Shown: piece by piece, positions 16,784 to 25,265 of the stretch
Layout: every line of letters begins with the position of its first letter
How positions within the stretch are numbered: the stretch's first letter is position 1
Source of the DNA: Crocinitomicaceae bacterium
GTDB taxonomy: Bacteria > Bacteroidota > Bacteroidia > Flavobacteriales_D > Crocinitomicaceae
Direction: 5' to 3'
Assembly: GCA_021325675.1 (NCBI GenBank)
Contig: JAJTCM010000002.1
Coordinates: 248,001-312,000 of the forward strand
Length of the DNA stretch: 64,000 bases
Made by a program: the position numbers and the translations under genes
Notes under the pieces: generated by a model
Seen by the model: only the letters and a program-made list of their open reading frames with translations
The model's database searches: none
Told to the model about the DNA's origin: nothing

Positions 16784-17704
16784 ATGAGTAAAATAATTGC
16801 TGCTACCTTCTTCCTGCTAATAAATTGCTCGCTCCTGGGGCAAAATAAGCTTCAGCAGGACCGTGAAACCATTCGCTCCATGGCGGGTTGCTACCGGGTA
16901 ACGTTTGAATTCGCCGAAACTTTCGCACCCGATACGGCTTACAAATACCACGAACGGAAGATCGAGGACGGGATCGAATTTGTCATCCTCGTGGAAGATA
17001 CCGAACACAAAATTTCGCTACAGCACCTCCTGCTTGTCGGGGACTCGATGATTATCAAACACTGGAGACAAGACTGGATCTACGAAAACCGCGATCTTTC
17101 TGTTTACTGGAAAGACAATACCTGGAAGAGTACACGGCTGTCAGCTGAGCAGGCAAAAGGCACATGGACCCAAAAAGTATTCCAGGTGGACGACAGCCCG
17201 CGCTACGAAGGTTACGGTACGTGGAACCATGTTGACGGACGGCATTTCTGGGAAAGTACAGCCGATGCGCCGCTTCCGAGGAGGGAATTTACCAAGCGCA
17301 GCGATTACAATGTTCTCAGGAGGCACAGCCGCATGGAATTGAAGCCGCAGGGCTGGATCCTTGAGCAGGACAACGAAAAAATCATCCGGGACGATGCCGG
17401 TAACGATAAATTGCTCTGCTGGGAAAAAGGTTTTGAAACGTTTACAAAAGGAAATTACAATTGCAGCTACGCCAACTGGTGGTGGACGCAAAATACGGCT
17501 TACTGGGCAGATGTCCGCCAGGTGTGGGAAGAAATTTTCAGGGAAAAAAGTATCATAAAGCTTGAAAAGAAAATCGATGGGCATTTCTTGTACGAAAAAC
17601 TCTTCGACCTGGAAGAAACGTACACTGGCAAAACAGATTTCAACCACAGCGAAGCCAAAACCGCGATCAAAAAAATTATTGAATCATACATAGCAAAAAG
17701 CTAA
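16784..17704 (+). CDS. DUF6607-type secreted protein
   Basis: A 306-residue protein with a signal peptide (about residues 1-19, ending LLGQ). The start of the mature part (RSMAGCYRVTFEFAETF) and the tryptophan- and tyrosine-rich segments (HWRQDWIYENR, YANWWWTQNTAYW) match what I recall of the DUF6607 family in Bacteroidota. Function is unknown. It begins 3 bp after the response regulator and is almost certainly cotranscribed with it, so the two may share a regulatory circuit. The family name is from memory, with moderate certainty. Confidence 0.72.
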   Translation: MSKIIAATFFLLINCSLLGQNKLQQDRETIRSMAGCYRVTFEFAETFAPDTAYKYHERKIEDGIEFVILVEDTEHKISLQHLLLVGDSMIIKHWRQDWIYENRDLSVYWKDNTWKSTRLSAEQAKGTWTQKVFQVDDSPRYEGYGTWNHVDGRHFWESTADAPLPRREFTKRSDYNVLRRHSRMELKPQGWILEQDNEKIIRDDAGNDKLLCWEKGFETFTKGNYNCSYANWWWTQNTAYWADVRQVWEEIFREKSIIKLEKKIDGHFLYEKLFDLEETYTGKTDFNHSEAKTAIKKIIESYIAKS

Positions 17705-17733
17705 AATAGAGTCAATGGGAGCGGCCTTAACCT

Positions 17734-17792
17734 GATTATTACACCTTGATTTTCGAATACCGTAATAATCGGAGCGGGCCTGCTCCTGTTTT
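17734..17792 (+). terminator. Inverted repeats and weak terminator-like hairpin after the DUF6607 gene
   Basis: A perfect 9-bp inverted repeat GATTATTAC / GTAATAATC (17734-17742 and 17762-17770) is followed at once by the stem GGAGC / GCTCC (17771-17786) and TGTTTT. The second hairpin could act as a terminator for the plus-strand pair, between convergent units. The T-run is short, so strength is doubtful. Confidence 0.4.
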
Positions 17793-17820
17793 CTGCCAAA
17801 AACATATGCTGGTATTTATC

Positions 17821-17838
17821 CAATTAGCACATTAAATC
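17821..17838. repeat. Intergenic repeat fragment (AATTAGCACATTA family)
   Basis: Contains CAATTAGCACATTAAAT, shared with copies near 53820 and 61869. Short and partly inside the 3' end of the neighbouring minus-strand gene. Confidence 0.4.
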
Positions 17839-19265
17839 CGTTTTTTCTGCCGGTTCTGGTAATCCAGTGTGACGAAAATCGCAGCAATCGCCCAGATCGG
17901 CATCGCAGCTTTGTCCGTATCGAGATAATTGTTGAGGATCCCGTGAAAAAAATAGGTTACGAGCGCCAGCACCATCCCAAGCACAAGCACGCGCATTTCG
18001 TGGTCCTTCCTGTCGAAGGAATTGTAGAGCGTAATTCCCAGGTAAAAAATAGCCGCCACGATCGCCAGAACACTTATAAGTCCAAAAACCCCCATTTCAG
18101 CCAGGGGGCCGAGGTATTCGCTGTGTGCATTTCCACCGTCACCGAAATTCGTTGAAATGATCGTCAGGTTTTCAGGTTCCTGGAAACGGGCATACTCAAA
18201 AGCGTAAGTACCCGGACCGAAACCAAAAACAGGCCTTTCGTTAAACATTTCCCAGGCACAGCTCCAGCGGTTAAGACGCTCCAGGTTGGAAGCATCCGTC
18301 GTTACGTTGGAAACACTTTCCAGGCGTTCTCCAAACTCTTCAGTGGTGTGTTCCGCGTCATTTTTTTCCAGCGCCTGCTGAATACTCGTCCAGGAGAAAA
18401 ACACAACAAGCCCGGCTATTGCCGTTGCCGTTAAAATCCACGAAAACTTGATCCTCAGCTTAATAAACGCCAGGACGATCAACGCAATAATGATACTGAG
18501 CCAGGCAGCGCGTGTATACGAAAAATACAAGGCTGTAACGTTAATCGCAAAAATGATGATGAGCAGAAACTGGACGATTGGCGGCTGTCTTTTCGAAAAA
18601 TACAGGGCTACTACCAATGGCAGGATAAAAGCAACGAGAGCCCCGTAAATCGTGTGGTCCTTGAACAGCGGGTTCATTACCCAGTGACCTTCTTCTTCCC
18701 CAAATTGATGAGAAGCATGAACAATGAGCGTATACGACATCGTAATTGTCATGCCGGCGATGAAAAGCCACAAGAAAAACAGGATATTTCTCCGCTGCTG
18801 AAAAACCTGTGACCCATACAAAAATACCGGTATAATAAACCAAAGCTTTGCCAGGAGAAATTTCAGGGAAACCACCTGGTCGGAGCTGGTAATCGAAGTC
18901 AGGAAAATCCAGAACAAATAAAACCCAATGGCCCAGCTCAGGTAGGAATGAAAGACGTAAACCGGGAAAACCCTTTTGTATAGATGCTGCGCAACAACAA
19001 GGATCATAATCCCGAAAAGCATGGGCTCGGTGGGAATAAACAAACCGAAGCTTTTCGTATATTCTTCAATATTAATGGAAACGGGCGTAAAGAAAAAAAG
19101 CAGCAGGAAAGTAAACTCCATGTGAAAAACCGCCCCGTAAACCGCCAGCAAAACTGCCGGGATCAGGAAAAAAAACCAGTTATCGTTCCAGGCAAAATAA
19201 AGCGACAAGGCGCAAAACACAGCACAGGAAAGAAACAGCCATTTATTTTCGCGGAGCGTCAGCAC
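17832..19265 (-). CDS. O-antigen ligase / polymerase family membrane protein
   Basis: A 477-residue protein with about 11-12 transmembrane helices and a large loop toward the C-terminus containing FGFGPGTYAFEYARF and NAHSEYLGPLAEMG. The glycine-rich GxGPGTY motif and the NxHSEYL motif are typical of the Wzy/WaaL (O-antigen ligase, PF04932) family, which polymerises or ligates lipid-linked glycans at the outer face of the inner membrane. Its start codon touches the stop of the Wzz-like gene at 19265, so the two form an operon for surface polysaccharide. Ligase and polymerase roles cannot be told apart here. Confidence 0.82.
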   Translation of the reverse strand: MLTLRENKWLFLSCAVFCALSLYFAWNDNWFFFLIPAVLLAVYGAVFHMEFTFLLLFFFTPVSINIEEYTKSFGLFIPTEPMLFGIMILVVAQHLYKRVFPVYVFHSYLSWAIGFYLFWIFLTSITSSDQVVSLKFLLAKLWFIIPVFLYGSQVFQQRRNILFFLWLFIAGMTITMSYTLIVHASHQFGEEEGHWVMNPLFKDHTIYGALVAFILPLVVALYFSKRQPPIVQFLLIIIFAINVTALYFSYTRAAWLSIIIALIVLAFIKLRIKFSWILTATAIAGLVVFFSWTSIQQALEKNDAEHTTEEFGERLESVSNVTTDASNLERLNRWSCAWEMFNERPVFGFGPGTYAFEYARFQEPENLTIISTNFGDGGNAHSEYLGPLAEMGVFGLISVLAIVAAIFYLGITLYNSFDRKDHEMRVLVLGMVLALVTYFFHGILNNYLDTDKAAMPIWAIAAIFVTLDYQNRQKKRI

Positions 19266-20251
19266 TAAGCAATTTTTCTGAGCTCTTTAACCCGATCCTG
19301 GACCAGCAAGCCGAAAATGGATAAAATAAAGGTCGCGAAAGTAACGACCAGGATGATTACCGCTTTTTTGGGTTTTTCCTTTTTATCGGCAACAACGGCA
19401 CGCTCCACGATAAACTTGTGCGGGAGCTCGGTATTCGCATCGGATTCCGCCTGTTCGTAGGTATCTTCGAATTTGGCAATGCTGATCAGCTTTTCATTGC
19501 GGACCATGGACAAACCGTCAAATTCCGCTCCGTGCTTGATGTTGATTTCCATTTGCTTTTTGAAATACGCCTTATCCTCCGCGTTATTTGCTTCGTTGTA
19601 AGCCTGCAGGATATTGGCACGGGTTTCTGTATGTACTACCCCGATTTTTGAAAGCGAATCAAGCTTGTTATTGATTTCTTTCAGGGAAACCCGCAGCAAC
19701 TGGAGCTTACGTTTGTTAATCCCAAAAGCCGGGAGCGTTCTTTCCTTCACCATCTGGTTTTTTACCGTATCAATCAGGTCAACGATTTTGTTGGCAATTT
19801 CTGCCGCCAGGAAACGGTCGCGGTCGAGTACGTCGATCTGGATGGAGCCGTATTTCGTGCGCTCAAAGTGGATATGCTCGCTGTAGGCCTGGTTTAACTT
19901 ATAATTCTTGTTGGCGTCGTTTTTCCCGATATTGTAATGTTCCATGAGGTTATAACGTCGCACCAGGAGGTCACGGATCCGCGAAGAAGATAAAATCTGG
20001 ACCAGCTGCTCGGCCTGCTCCTCCTCACCGAAGTCCATGGATGAAGCTTTCGGCATACCGGAAAAGGACACGGTACTTGTTGCTGCCGGGAAAACGATAG
20101 CTGTCGACAAAAACAAGGGCGTCATTAAAAAGGTATAAGCTGTTGTAATGATTGCAGCCGATAAAGTAATGATACTGATTATTTTACGCTTTTTCCAGAT
20201 AAACAATAAAAAGTCAATCCTCCCGGATTCCAAGTTTTCGTTTTTTTCCAT
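19265..20251 (-). CDS. Wzz-type polysaccharide chain-length determinant protein
   Basis: A 328-residue protein with a transmembrane helix near residues 24-46, a long periplasmic part predicted to be helical (residues about 60-290), and a second helix near 297-318 followed by a short basic tail. This is the polysaccharide co-polymerase (Wzz) layout. There is no C-terminal tyrosine kinase domain, so it is the Wzz rather than the Wzc form. It is coupled to the O-antigen ligase-like gene downstream. No promoter with an exact TAnnTTTG was found in the 60 bp before it. Confidence 0.8.
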   Translation of the reverse strand: MEKNENLESGRIDFLLFIWKKRKIISIITLSAAIITTAYTFLMTPLFLSTAIVFPAATSTVSFSGMPKASSMDFGEEEQAEQLVQILSSSRIRDLLVRRYNLMEHYNIGKNDANKNYKLNQAYSEHIHFERTKYGSIQIDVLDRDRFLAAEIANKIVDLIDTVKNQMVKERTLPAFGINKRKLQLLRVSLKEINNKLDSLSKIGVVHTETRANILQAYNEANNAEDKAYFKKQMEINIKHGAEFDGLSMVRNEKLISIAKFEDTYEQAESDANTELPHKFIVERAVVADKKEKPKKAVIILVVTFATFILSIFGLLVQDRVKELRKIA

Positions 20252-20313
20252 AAGTTAATTTTCCGTGCGAAGTTACTATTTTTTAAGTTTTACCACCTGA
20301 ACAGATGGAAATA

Positions 20314-20346
20314 AAAAAACCCAAACAGCTAACGTTTGGGTTTTTT
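20314..20346 (-). terminator. Rho-independent terminator between secreted protein gene and wzz-like gene
   Basis: Stem CCCAAAC / GTTTGGG with a 7-nt loop, flanked by A-run and T-run, so it can work in both directions. It ends transcription of the minus-strand gene stopping at 20363 and separates it from the polysaccharide operon. Confidence 0.88.
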
Positions 20347-20362
20347 ATATATTGCTTTTGGC

Positions 20363-20995
20363 TTACATTTTTGCCGCGTTCTCTTCTAAAAATTTAACGA
20401 AAGAATCAAATTCCTCCATTGTCATGGTTACAGTTGCAGAAGAGCTGTTGTTGTTCAAACGGATGAACGGCTCCCATTTTCCTGTGATTTCTTTAGCAGC
20501 TGTGCCTGTTACTTCTTTCCAGATATAAGAACCTGAAGCATCGTGGTTAACGATTTTTCCTTCGTAATACTTTTCTTTCGTCTCGATGTAGTACTTCTCT
20601 TTTTTGGTTGTCGGTGCAGTTGCTGCAGTTTTGTCCAATACAAACGTAGCCCCTATTTCGTGCCCTAAAGAGTTTGTAGAAGAAATCTCAATGCCTCCCG
20701 CTGTTGCAGGCGTCGCAAAATACTTGGATTTGATGTTTTTCATCGTTGCGATCATTTCTGTCGCAGCTTCTTTCGTCAGGTCCATTACCTTCACATCACT
20801 TGCAGCAAAACCTTTGCTCTCAAAAGTAAGGTGGTTTACAGTTGTGTTTGTAGACAGGTTTTTAACGGCTACCATAGTCGTTTTGAAATCCAGGACTTTG
20901 CCCATGTCTGTAAAGGTTTTCTCAACGAAAGCCCCGTTTTGCGCAAATGAAAGCGCGGAAATTGCCAATGTTACAAGTAAAATAAACTTTTTCAT
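20363..20995 (-). CDS. Secreted protein of unknown function
   Basis: A 210-residue protein starting at the ATG at 20995, which opens a clean signal peptide (MKKFILLVTLAISALSFAQ). A longer frame to 21046 is rejected because it adds a non-signal-like stretch. The mature part has no cysteines that I can see and no known motif; it contains MKNIKSKYFATPA, paired KEKYY segments (about residues 133-146) and ends with an acidic helix EEFDSFVKFLEENAAKM. It has its own promoter and terminator and so is a single-gene unit. No family recognised. Confidence 0.75.
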   Translation of the reverse strand: MKKFILLVTLAISALSFAQNGAFVEKTFTDMGKVLDFKTTMVAVKNLSTNTTVNHLTFESKGFAASDVKVMDLTKEAATEMIATMKNIKSKYFATPATAGGIEISSTNSLGHEIGATFVLDKTAATAPTTKKEKYYIETKEKYYEGKIVNHDASGSYIWKEVTGTAAKEITGKWEPFIRLNNNSSSATVTMTMEEFDSFVKFLEENAAKM

Positions 20996-21057
20996 ATGTT
21001 TTCGATTTAAATTTTTCTGCTTATACCAAATCCTGTACCAAAACAAAAAATGGCTAG

Positions 21058-21089
21058 CAAAATTACAATTTTAATGGATAAAATTGCAA
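21058..21089 (-). promoter_or_regulatory. Bacteroidota-type promoter for the secreted protein gene
   Basis: Minus strand TTG (21087-21089), 21-bp spacer, TAATTTTG (21058-21065). Both elements and the spacing fit the consensus TTG-N19-23-TAnnTTTG. The transcript would have a leader of about 55 nt before the ATG at 20995. Confidence 0.7.
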
Positions 21090-21101
21090 AAAACGGTAAA
21101 T

Positions 21102-22658
21102 TTATTTTTTCAAAGCGATCCTGAATGTCGTTCCTTTTCCTGTTTCCGATTCCAAGACGAAAACTTTTCCTTTATGATATTCGCTGATAATCCGCTTAAC
21201 GAGTGAAAGACCTAATCCCCAGCCACGCTTTTTGGTAGTAAATCCCGGCTTAAAAATGGAGTTAAACTGGCTTTTAGGCATCCCTTTTCCACTGTCGCGG
21301 ATATCGATCACCGCATGACCGTCGTCTTCAAAAAGGCTCACGTCAATGCTCCCGCTGCGATCAATGGAGTCGACCGCGTTTTTGATGATGTTTTCAAACA
21401 CCCATTCCATCAGCGGCGGGTTATGCCGGGCAATTACCGGTCCATCCGGCCTATGAAAACTCAGCTCGATCTTATTGGAAATACGCGTCCGCAGGTAGTC
21501 GCACACTTTGGCAATTGTTTCCGCCAGGTCGACCTGTTCCAGCTTGGCTTCGGACCCGATTTTTGAAAAGCGGTTCGTAACGGTTTCCAGGCGTTCTACG
21601 TCTTTTCGCATCTCAACCACCATACTCTGGTCAATATTCTCGTTTTCAAGCAGCTGCACCCAGGCCATCAGCGAAGAAAGCGGTGTCCCCAGCTGATGGG
21701 CAGTTTCTTTCGCCATCCCGGCCCAGACCTGGTTTTGCTCCGCCTTCCGGAAAGTAGAAAAAATGAGGTAACCGATGAAAATAAACAGGCCGATAATCAG
21801 GAACTGGATGTAGGGAAAATACTGCAATTGCTTCAGCTCAGCGCTGTTGTCATATAAAAGCAGGCTGTTCTGCCGGTTTGAAAAATTGATTTCAATCGGC
21901 TCGTTCTGCGAAAGGAAATAATTTTTTGTTTGTGCGAATTTTTCCGCTGAGATTTCCTTTTTAGGCAGGTTCGTTGCCAGGATACTATCCGTTTCTTTGT
22001 CAATGAGAATCACGGGAACAAGCCCCTCGTTGGAAATAAGCTCCTGGTTGAACGCCTGGATCAGGGAATCCCGTTCCCGCTCAAGCCTGAAAATTTCCCG
22101 CGAATCGTTGTAAACATAGGTCATGGACAAACCTTCGAACACTTCAATCGTAAAAGACTGGTTACGCAATTCCCAGGCCTTGGCTAAAACACGCAGCGAA
22201 TCTTCAAACATCCGGTTAATCTCGGCCCGGCTTTTTCCGGGATATGCTTTTTGCAGTGAAACCGTATCAAAGCCCAGGTTAACATTTCCTGAAATTGTTC
22301 CCTGGTTGTCAAACAGGATCACCGGAATGTCTTTGTTCTTATTGATAATATTCAACGGAAATTTATAATCGGGGAAAGCGTCACCGGCAACAGGCTTGGA
22401 AATTTCTTTCGTGGCTTCAATCCACATTTCCATCTCGCTGTGCTCCTTTTCACGCAGCTGCGAAAAAGTACGGTTGGTCAGGCGGACAAGCTCCGCTTTT
22501 TTCTTGATTGCATCAGCCCACTGCTTCACGCGGTTGCGTTCCTGCTCACTGACTTTCGTTACAATCCTGTTCGATACAAAAAGCGAAATTGCCACGAGGA
22601 CGAGTGCCACGAAAAGGAAGGCGATTTTCCATTTTTGTTTGTTCGAATAAAGATTCAT
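21102..22658 (-). CDS. Membrane sensor histidine kinase
   Basis: A 518-residue kinase with one transmembrane helix near residues 10-28, an extracytoplasmic sensor region of about 250 residues, and a second helix near 280-300. The DHp domain carries the phosphoacceptor His321 in MAKETAHQLGTPLSSL. The ATPase domain shows the N box (ENIIKNAVDSID), the G1 box (DSGKGMP) and the G2 box (GWGLGLSLV). There is no receiver domain and no response regulator gene next to it, so it is an orphan kinase. It lies on the same strand downstream of sufE, about 86 bp away. Stimulus unknown. Confidence 0.9.
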   Translation of the reverse strand: MNLYSNKQKWKIAFLFVALVLVAISLFVSNRIVTKVSEQERNRVKQWADAIKKKAELVRLTNRTFSQLREKEHSEMEMWIEATKEISKPVAGDAFPDYKFPLNIINKNKDIPVILFDNQGTISGNVNLGFDTVSLQKAYPGKSRAEINRMFEDSLRVLAKAWELRNQSFTIEVFEGLSMTYVYNDSREIFRLERERDSLIQAFNQELISNEGLVPVILIDKETDSILATNLPKKEISAEKFAQTKNYFLSQNEPIEINFSNRQNSLLLYDNSAELKQLQYFPYIQFLIIGLFIFIGYLIFSTFRKAEQNQVWAGMAKETAHQLGTPLSSLMAWVQLLENENIDQSMVVEMRKDVERLETVTNRFSKIGSEAKLEQVDLAETIAKVCDYLRTRISNKIELSFHRPDGPVIARHNPPLMEWVFENIIKNAVDSIDRSGSIDVSLFEDDGHAVIDIRDSGKGMPKSQFNSIFKPGFTTKKRGWGLGLSLVKRIISEYHKGKVFVLESETGKGTTFRIALKK

Positions 22659-22719
22659 GCTTTAAATGTAGGAAAAAAACGAAAAAAACGCGGAAATATT
22701 TTGGAGGACAGACATATCC

Positions 22720-22746
22720 TCATTAGTACATTAACCCATTATCCTC
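22720..22746. repeat. Possible degenerate copy of the CATTAGCACATTA repeat
   Basis: Contains CATTAGTACATTAACCCATTA, one base away from the core of the repeat family seen at 53781, 60721, 61684 and 61840. It lies between the histidine kinase and sufE. Confidence 0.35.
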
Positions 22747-23155
22747 AGCAATTCCGCAAAGCTTCCATTTTCATTTTCTTAACCATGCTGGCAAGACCAT
22801 TGGAGCGGGTGGGTGATAAATGTTCATGCAGGCCAATGTCATTGATAAAATGTAAATCGCTTTTCACAATGTCTTCCGGTTTTTCCTCGTCGAGCACCTG
22901 GATCAGCAAACCGATAATTCCTTTGGTGATAATAGCATCCGAATCGGCGCTGAATTTCATTTTGCCGTCCTCATAGCGGGCATCGAGCCACACTTTCGAC
23001 TGGCAGCCTTCAATAATCCGGTCTTCCGTCTTTTTGGAATCGTCAATTTTCGGGAGGTCCTTGCCCATTTCGATGAGATACTCGTATTTCTGCATCCAGT
23101 CATCAAACAGGGCGAATTCCTCTACTATGGCTTGTTGTTTATCTTCTAATGTCAT
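22745..23155 (-). CDS. sufE: SufE-type cysteine desulfuration protein
   Basis: A 136-residue SufE-family protein. It takes persulfide sulfur from SufS and passes it to the SufBCD scaffold. The acceptor Cys51 is present in IIEGCQSKVW, at the same position as in the E. coli protein, and the LIQVLDEEKPEDIV region fits the family. It follows sufS by about 86 bp, and that gap contains a degenerate repeat. It is the end of the second, smaller suf block. Confidence 0.92.
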   Translation of the reverse strand: MTLEDKQQAIVEEFALFDDWMQKYEYLIEMGKDLPKIDDSKKTEDRIIEGCQSKVWLDARYEDGKMKFSADSDAIITKGIIGLLIQVLDEEKPEDIVKSDLHFINDIGLHEHLSPTRSNGLASMVKKMKMEALRNC

Positions 23156-23161
23156 TTTTAT

Positions 23162-23240
23162 ACAGATGTTAGACTGGAAGACTTTAGACTAAAGGCACTC
23201 AATCTACTGTCTTTGTTCTCCTGTCTGGTGTCTTTTAGTA
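23162..23240. repeat. Degenerate GACTTTAGAC-type intergenic repeat
   Basis: The sufS-sufE gap is filled with TTAGACTGGAAGACTTTAG-like sequence and, further on, TGTCTTTGTTCTCCTGTCTG-like sequence, i.e. complementary motifs that could fold. The 17-bp stretch at 23178-23194 is repeated with one mismatch inside sufD at 32543-32559 on the other strand. It looks like a decayed member of the short intergenic repeats common in Bacteroidota. Confidence 0.55.
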
Positions 23241-23241
23241 T

Positions 23242-24477
23242 CTATTTAAGCATGGAAATGCCTTTTTCTACCGCTTCGATGAATTTATCTATTTCCTCAA
23301 CGGTATTGTAAAAAGCAAAGGAAGCGCGCACTGTTCCCGGAATTTTATAAAAATCCATCAGGGGCTGCGTACAATGATGTCCTGTCCGGACAGCGATTCC
23401 CTGCTTATCGAGCAAAGTGCCGAGGTCGAAAGGATGGATATCGTCCACAATAAAAGAAACAACGCTGGTTTTGTTTTTTGATTCCCCGATAATTTCCATA
23501 CCTTCAAAAGTCGACAGCAAATCCTGGGCGTAATCCGCCAGCATCAATTCATGTTTTTCAATATCTTCGATGTTAAACTGGCTGAGATATTCAAGCGCTT
23601 TGCCTAAACAGATCCCCCCGGCAATATGCGGTGTCCCGGCTTCGAATTTAAACGGCAGCTCGTTGTAAGTCGTTTTTTCAAAAGTAACTTTCTTGATCAT
23701 ATCGCCGCCGCCCTGGTATGGTGGCATTTTTTCCAACAGGTTTTCCTTACCGTATAATACCCCGATCCCCGTTGGTCCGAAAACCTTGTGGCTTGAAAAG
23801 GTGTAAAAATCACAATCCAGGTCTCTCACATCGATTTTCGTATGCTGTATGCTCTGCGCACCGTCAATCAGCACTTTAGCGCCAACAGCATGTGCTTTCT
23901 GGATCATTTCCTTGACCGGGTTGATTGTTCCTAAAGTATTGGAAATATGGGTTACGGCCACCAGCTTGGTTTTACTGGAAAGCAATTTTTCATATTCCGC
24001 CATGATCAGGTCTCCGCGCTGGTTGATCGGGATCACTTTCAGCACGCATTTTTTACGCTCGCAAAGCATTTGCCACGGAACAATGTTGGAATGGTGCTCC
24101 ATTGCCGAAATCAGGATCTCGTCGCCCTCTTTCAGTAATTCCCCGTAGGAATAAGCAACCAGGTTGATACTGTCTGTTGTCCCCTTCGTGAAAATGATTT
24201 CCTCGGAAACACCGGCATTAATATATTGAGCGATAAAACGGCGGGAAGCCTCGTATTCCGATGTTGCCTGCTGGCTCAGGTGATGGACCCCGCGGTGAAT
24301 ATTTGCGTTGTTTTTGGAGTAATACCTGTTGATGGCATCCAACACATACTGCGGTTTTTGTGAAGTGGCGCCATTGTCAAAATAAATCAGGTTTTTCCCA
24401 TAAATCAATTGACGAAGCGCCGGAAAATCTTCCCGGATTTCGCGTACACTGAACTTTCTTTTCGGCAACATTTCCAT
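23242..24477 (-). CDS. sufS: SufS-type cysteine desulfurase
   Basis: A 411-residue PLP enzyme that converts cysteine to alanine and a protein-bound persulfide. The PLP lysine is Lys231 in TFSSHKVFGPTG and the persulfide cysteine is Cys369 in RTGHHCTQPLMD; both are typical of group II SufS. The DNGATSQKP segment near the start is also conserved. The ATG at 24477 or the one two codons later (24471) may be used; a -7-like element lies only 5 bp upstream, so the mRNA leader would be very short. sufE follows, while sufABCD are 7 kb upstream on the same strand. Confidence 0.95.
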   Translation of the reverse strand: MEMLPKRKFSVREIREDFPALRQLIYGKNLIYFDNGATSQKPQYVLDAINRYYSKNNANIHRGVHHLSQQATSEYEASRRFIAQYINAGVSEEIIFTKGTTDSINLVAYSYGELLKEGDEILISAMEHHSNIVPWQMLCERKKCVLKVIPINQRGDLIMAEYEKLLSSKTKLVAVTHISNTLGTINPVKEMIQKAHAVGAKVLIDGAQSIQHTKIDVRDLDCDFYTFSSHKVFGPTGIGVLYGKENLLEKMPPYQGGGDMIKKVTFEKTTYNELPFKFEAGTPHIAGGICLGKALEYLSQFNIEDIEKHELMLADYAQDLLSTFEGMEIIGESKNKTSVVSFIVDDIHPFDLGTLLDKQGIAVRTGHHCTQPLMDFYKIPGTVRASFAFYNTVEEIDKFIEAVEKGISMLK

Positions 24478-24481
24478 ATTG

Positions 24482-24489
24482 CAAAAGTA
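24482..24489 (-). promoter_or_regulatory. Candidate -7 element very close to sufS
   Basis: Minus strand TACTTTTG, an exact TAnnTTTG, five bases before the ATG at 24477. Transcription would start at or near the start codon, giving a leaderless or near-leaderless mRNA. No TTG at -33 was seen, so this is tentative. Confidence 0.4.
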
Positions 24490-24521
24490 GTCATTTAGAA
24501 GCTATTCTAACAGGGTTACGG

Positions 24522-25253
24522 CTATTTTTTTACAAAGCCCTCAGGCGTAAGCAAAAATTCCTTTTTTTCGCTTGAATGCTCGATTTGCCGGTCTTCCTCA
24601 TCCACTGAGCTTTCGTATTTGTAAGTCAGTTTGCCCTGTGCAGAGATTTTGGCTTCCTGTAAAATCGTGGAAGACACCGGGGCATCGGCAGCAGATTCGT
24701 CAGCGCCCACCTGGATGGTCTGGACTACTTTTCCGTTGTAAACGGTGCTCAGCAGGTAATGCGAGCCTTGAAAATAGGGACAGGCTTCATACGAAGAAAA
24801 ATCGAGGCGCCAGAGCAAAGCGGCAATTGAGTCCCCGAATTCTATACGTGACAAAGCGTAACAATTAGCATCTTTCGTTTGACCGATATCAAGCTTTTCC
24901 AGGAACTCGTCATACTTTTTGTTTTTCTTGGCGCTCTCAATGCTGTAAAATTCTTTCAGATAATAAGCGTTCGGTTTTGTAAGCTCTTCATCCGCCAGGC
25001 TGGCAGCTAACATTTTTACAAGGTTCGGATCGAGTTTATATTGCTTATGATTGCGCGTACTATCAGAGAAAAAAGCCTTATCCAGCTTCAGTTCGCCTTC
25101 CACCAGCGGAAAAGAGCCCAGCCTGGCTTTAATTCCCGACGGGTATTCCACTTTTTTCGGCTTTTCAGTGTTTTCACCTGTCTCCTGCTCCACCCCTGAG
25201 CTGCAGGAATACACGGTCAGGCAAAGCAATAGCAGTAAATTAGTTATACGCAT
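24522..25253 (-). CDS. Lipoprotein of unknown function
   Basis: A 243-residue protein with a lipoprotein signal peptide: MRITNLLLLLCLTVYSCSS, with the lipobox cysteine at residue 17. The mature part begins with an acidic, low-complexity linker (EQETGENTEKPKK) and then a globular region with CYALSRIEFGDSIAALLW and ACPYFQGSHYLLS. I do not recognise the family. It sits 12 bp after the giant IgGFc-domain protein on the same strand, so it may be read with it, and 44 bp before sufS. Confidence 0.72.
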   Translation of the reverse strand: MRITNLLLLLCLTVYSCSSGVEQETGENTEKPKKVEYPSGIKARLGSFPLVEGELKLDKAFFSDSTRNHKQYKLDPNLVKMLAASLADEELTKPNAYYLKEFYSIESAKKNKKYDEFLEKLDIGQTKDANCYALSRIEFGDSIAALLWRLDFSSYEACPYFQGSHYLLSTVYNGKVVQTIQVGADESAADAPVSSTILQEAKISAQGKLTYKYESSVDEEDRQIEHSSEKKEFLLTPEGFVKK

Positions 25254-25265
25254 ACATAAGTTTGA

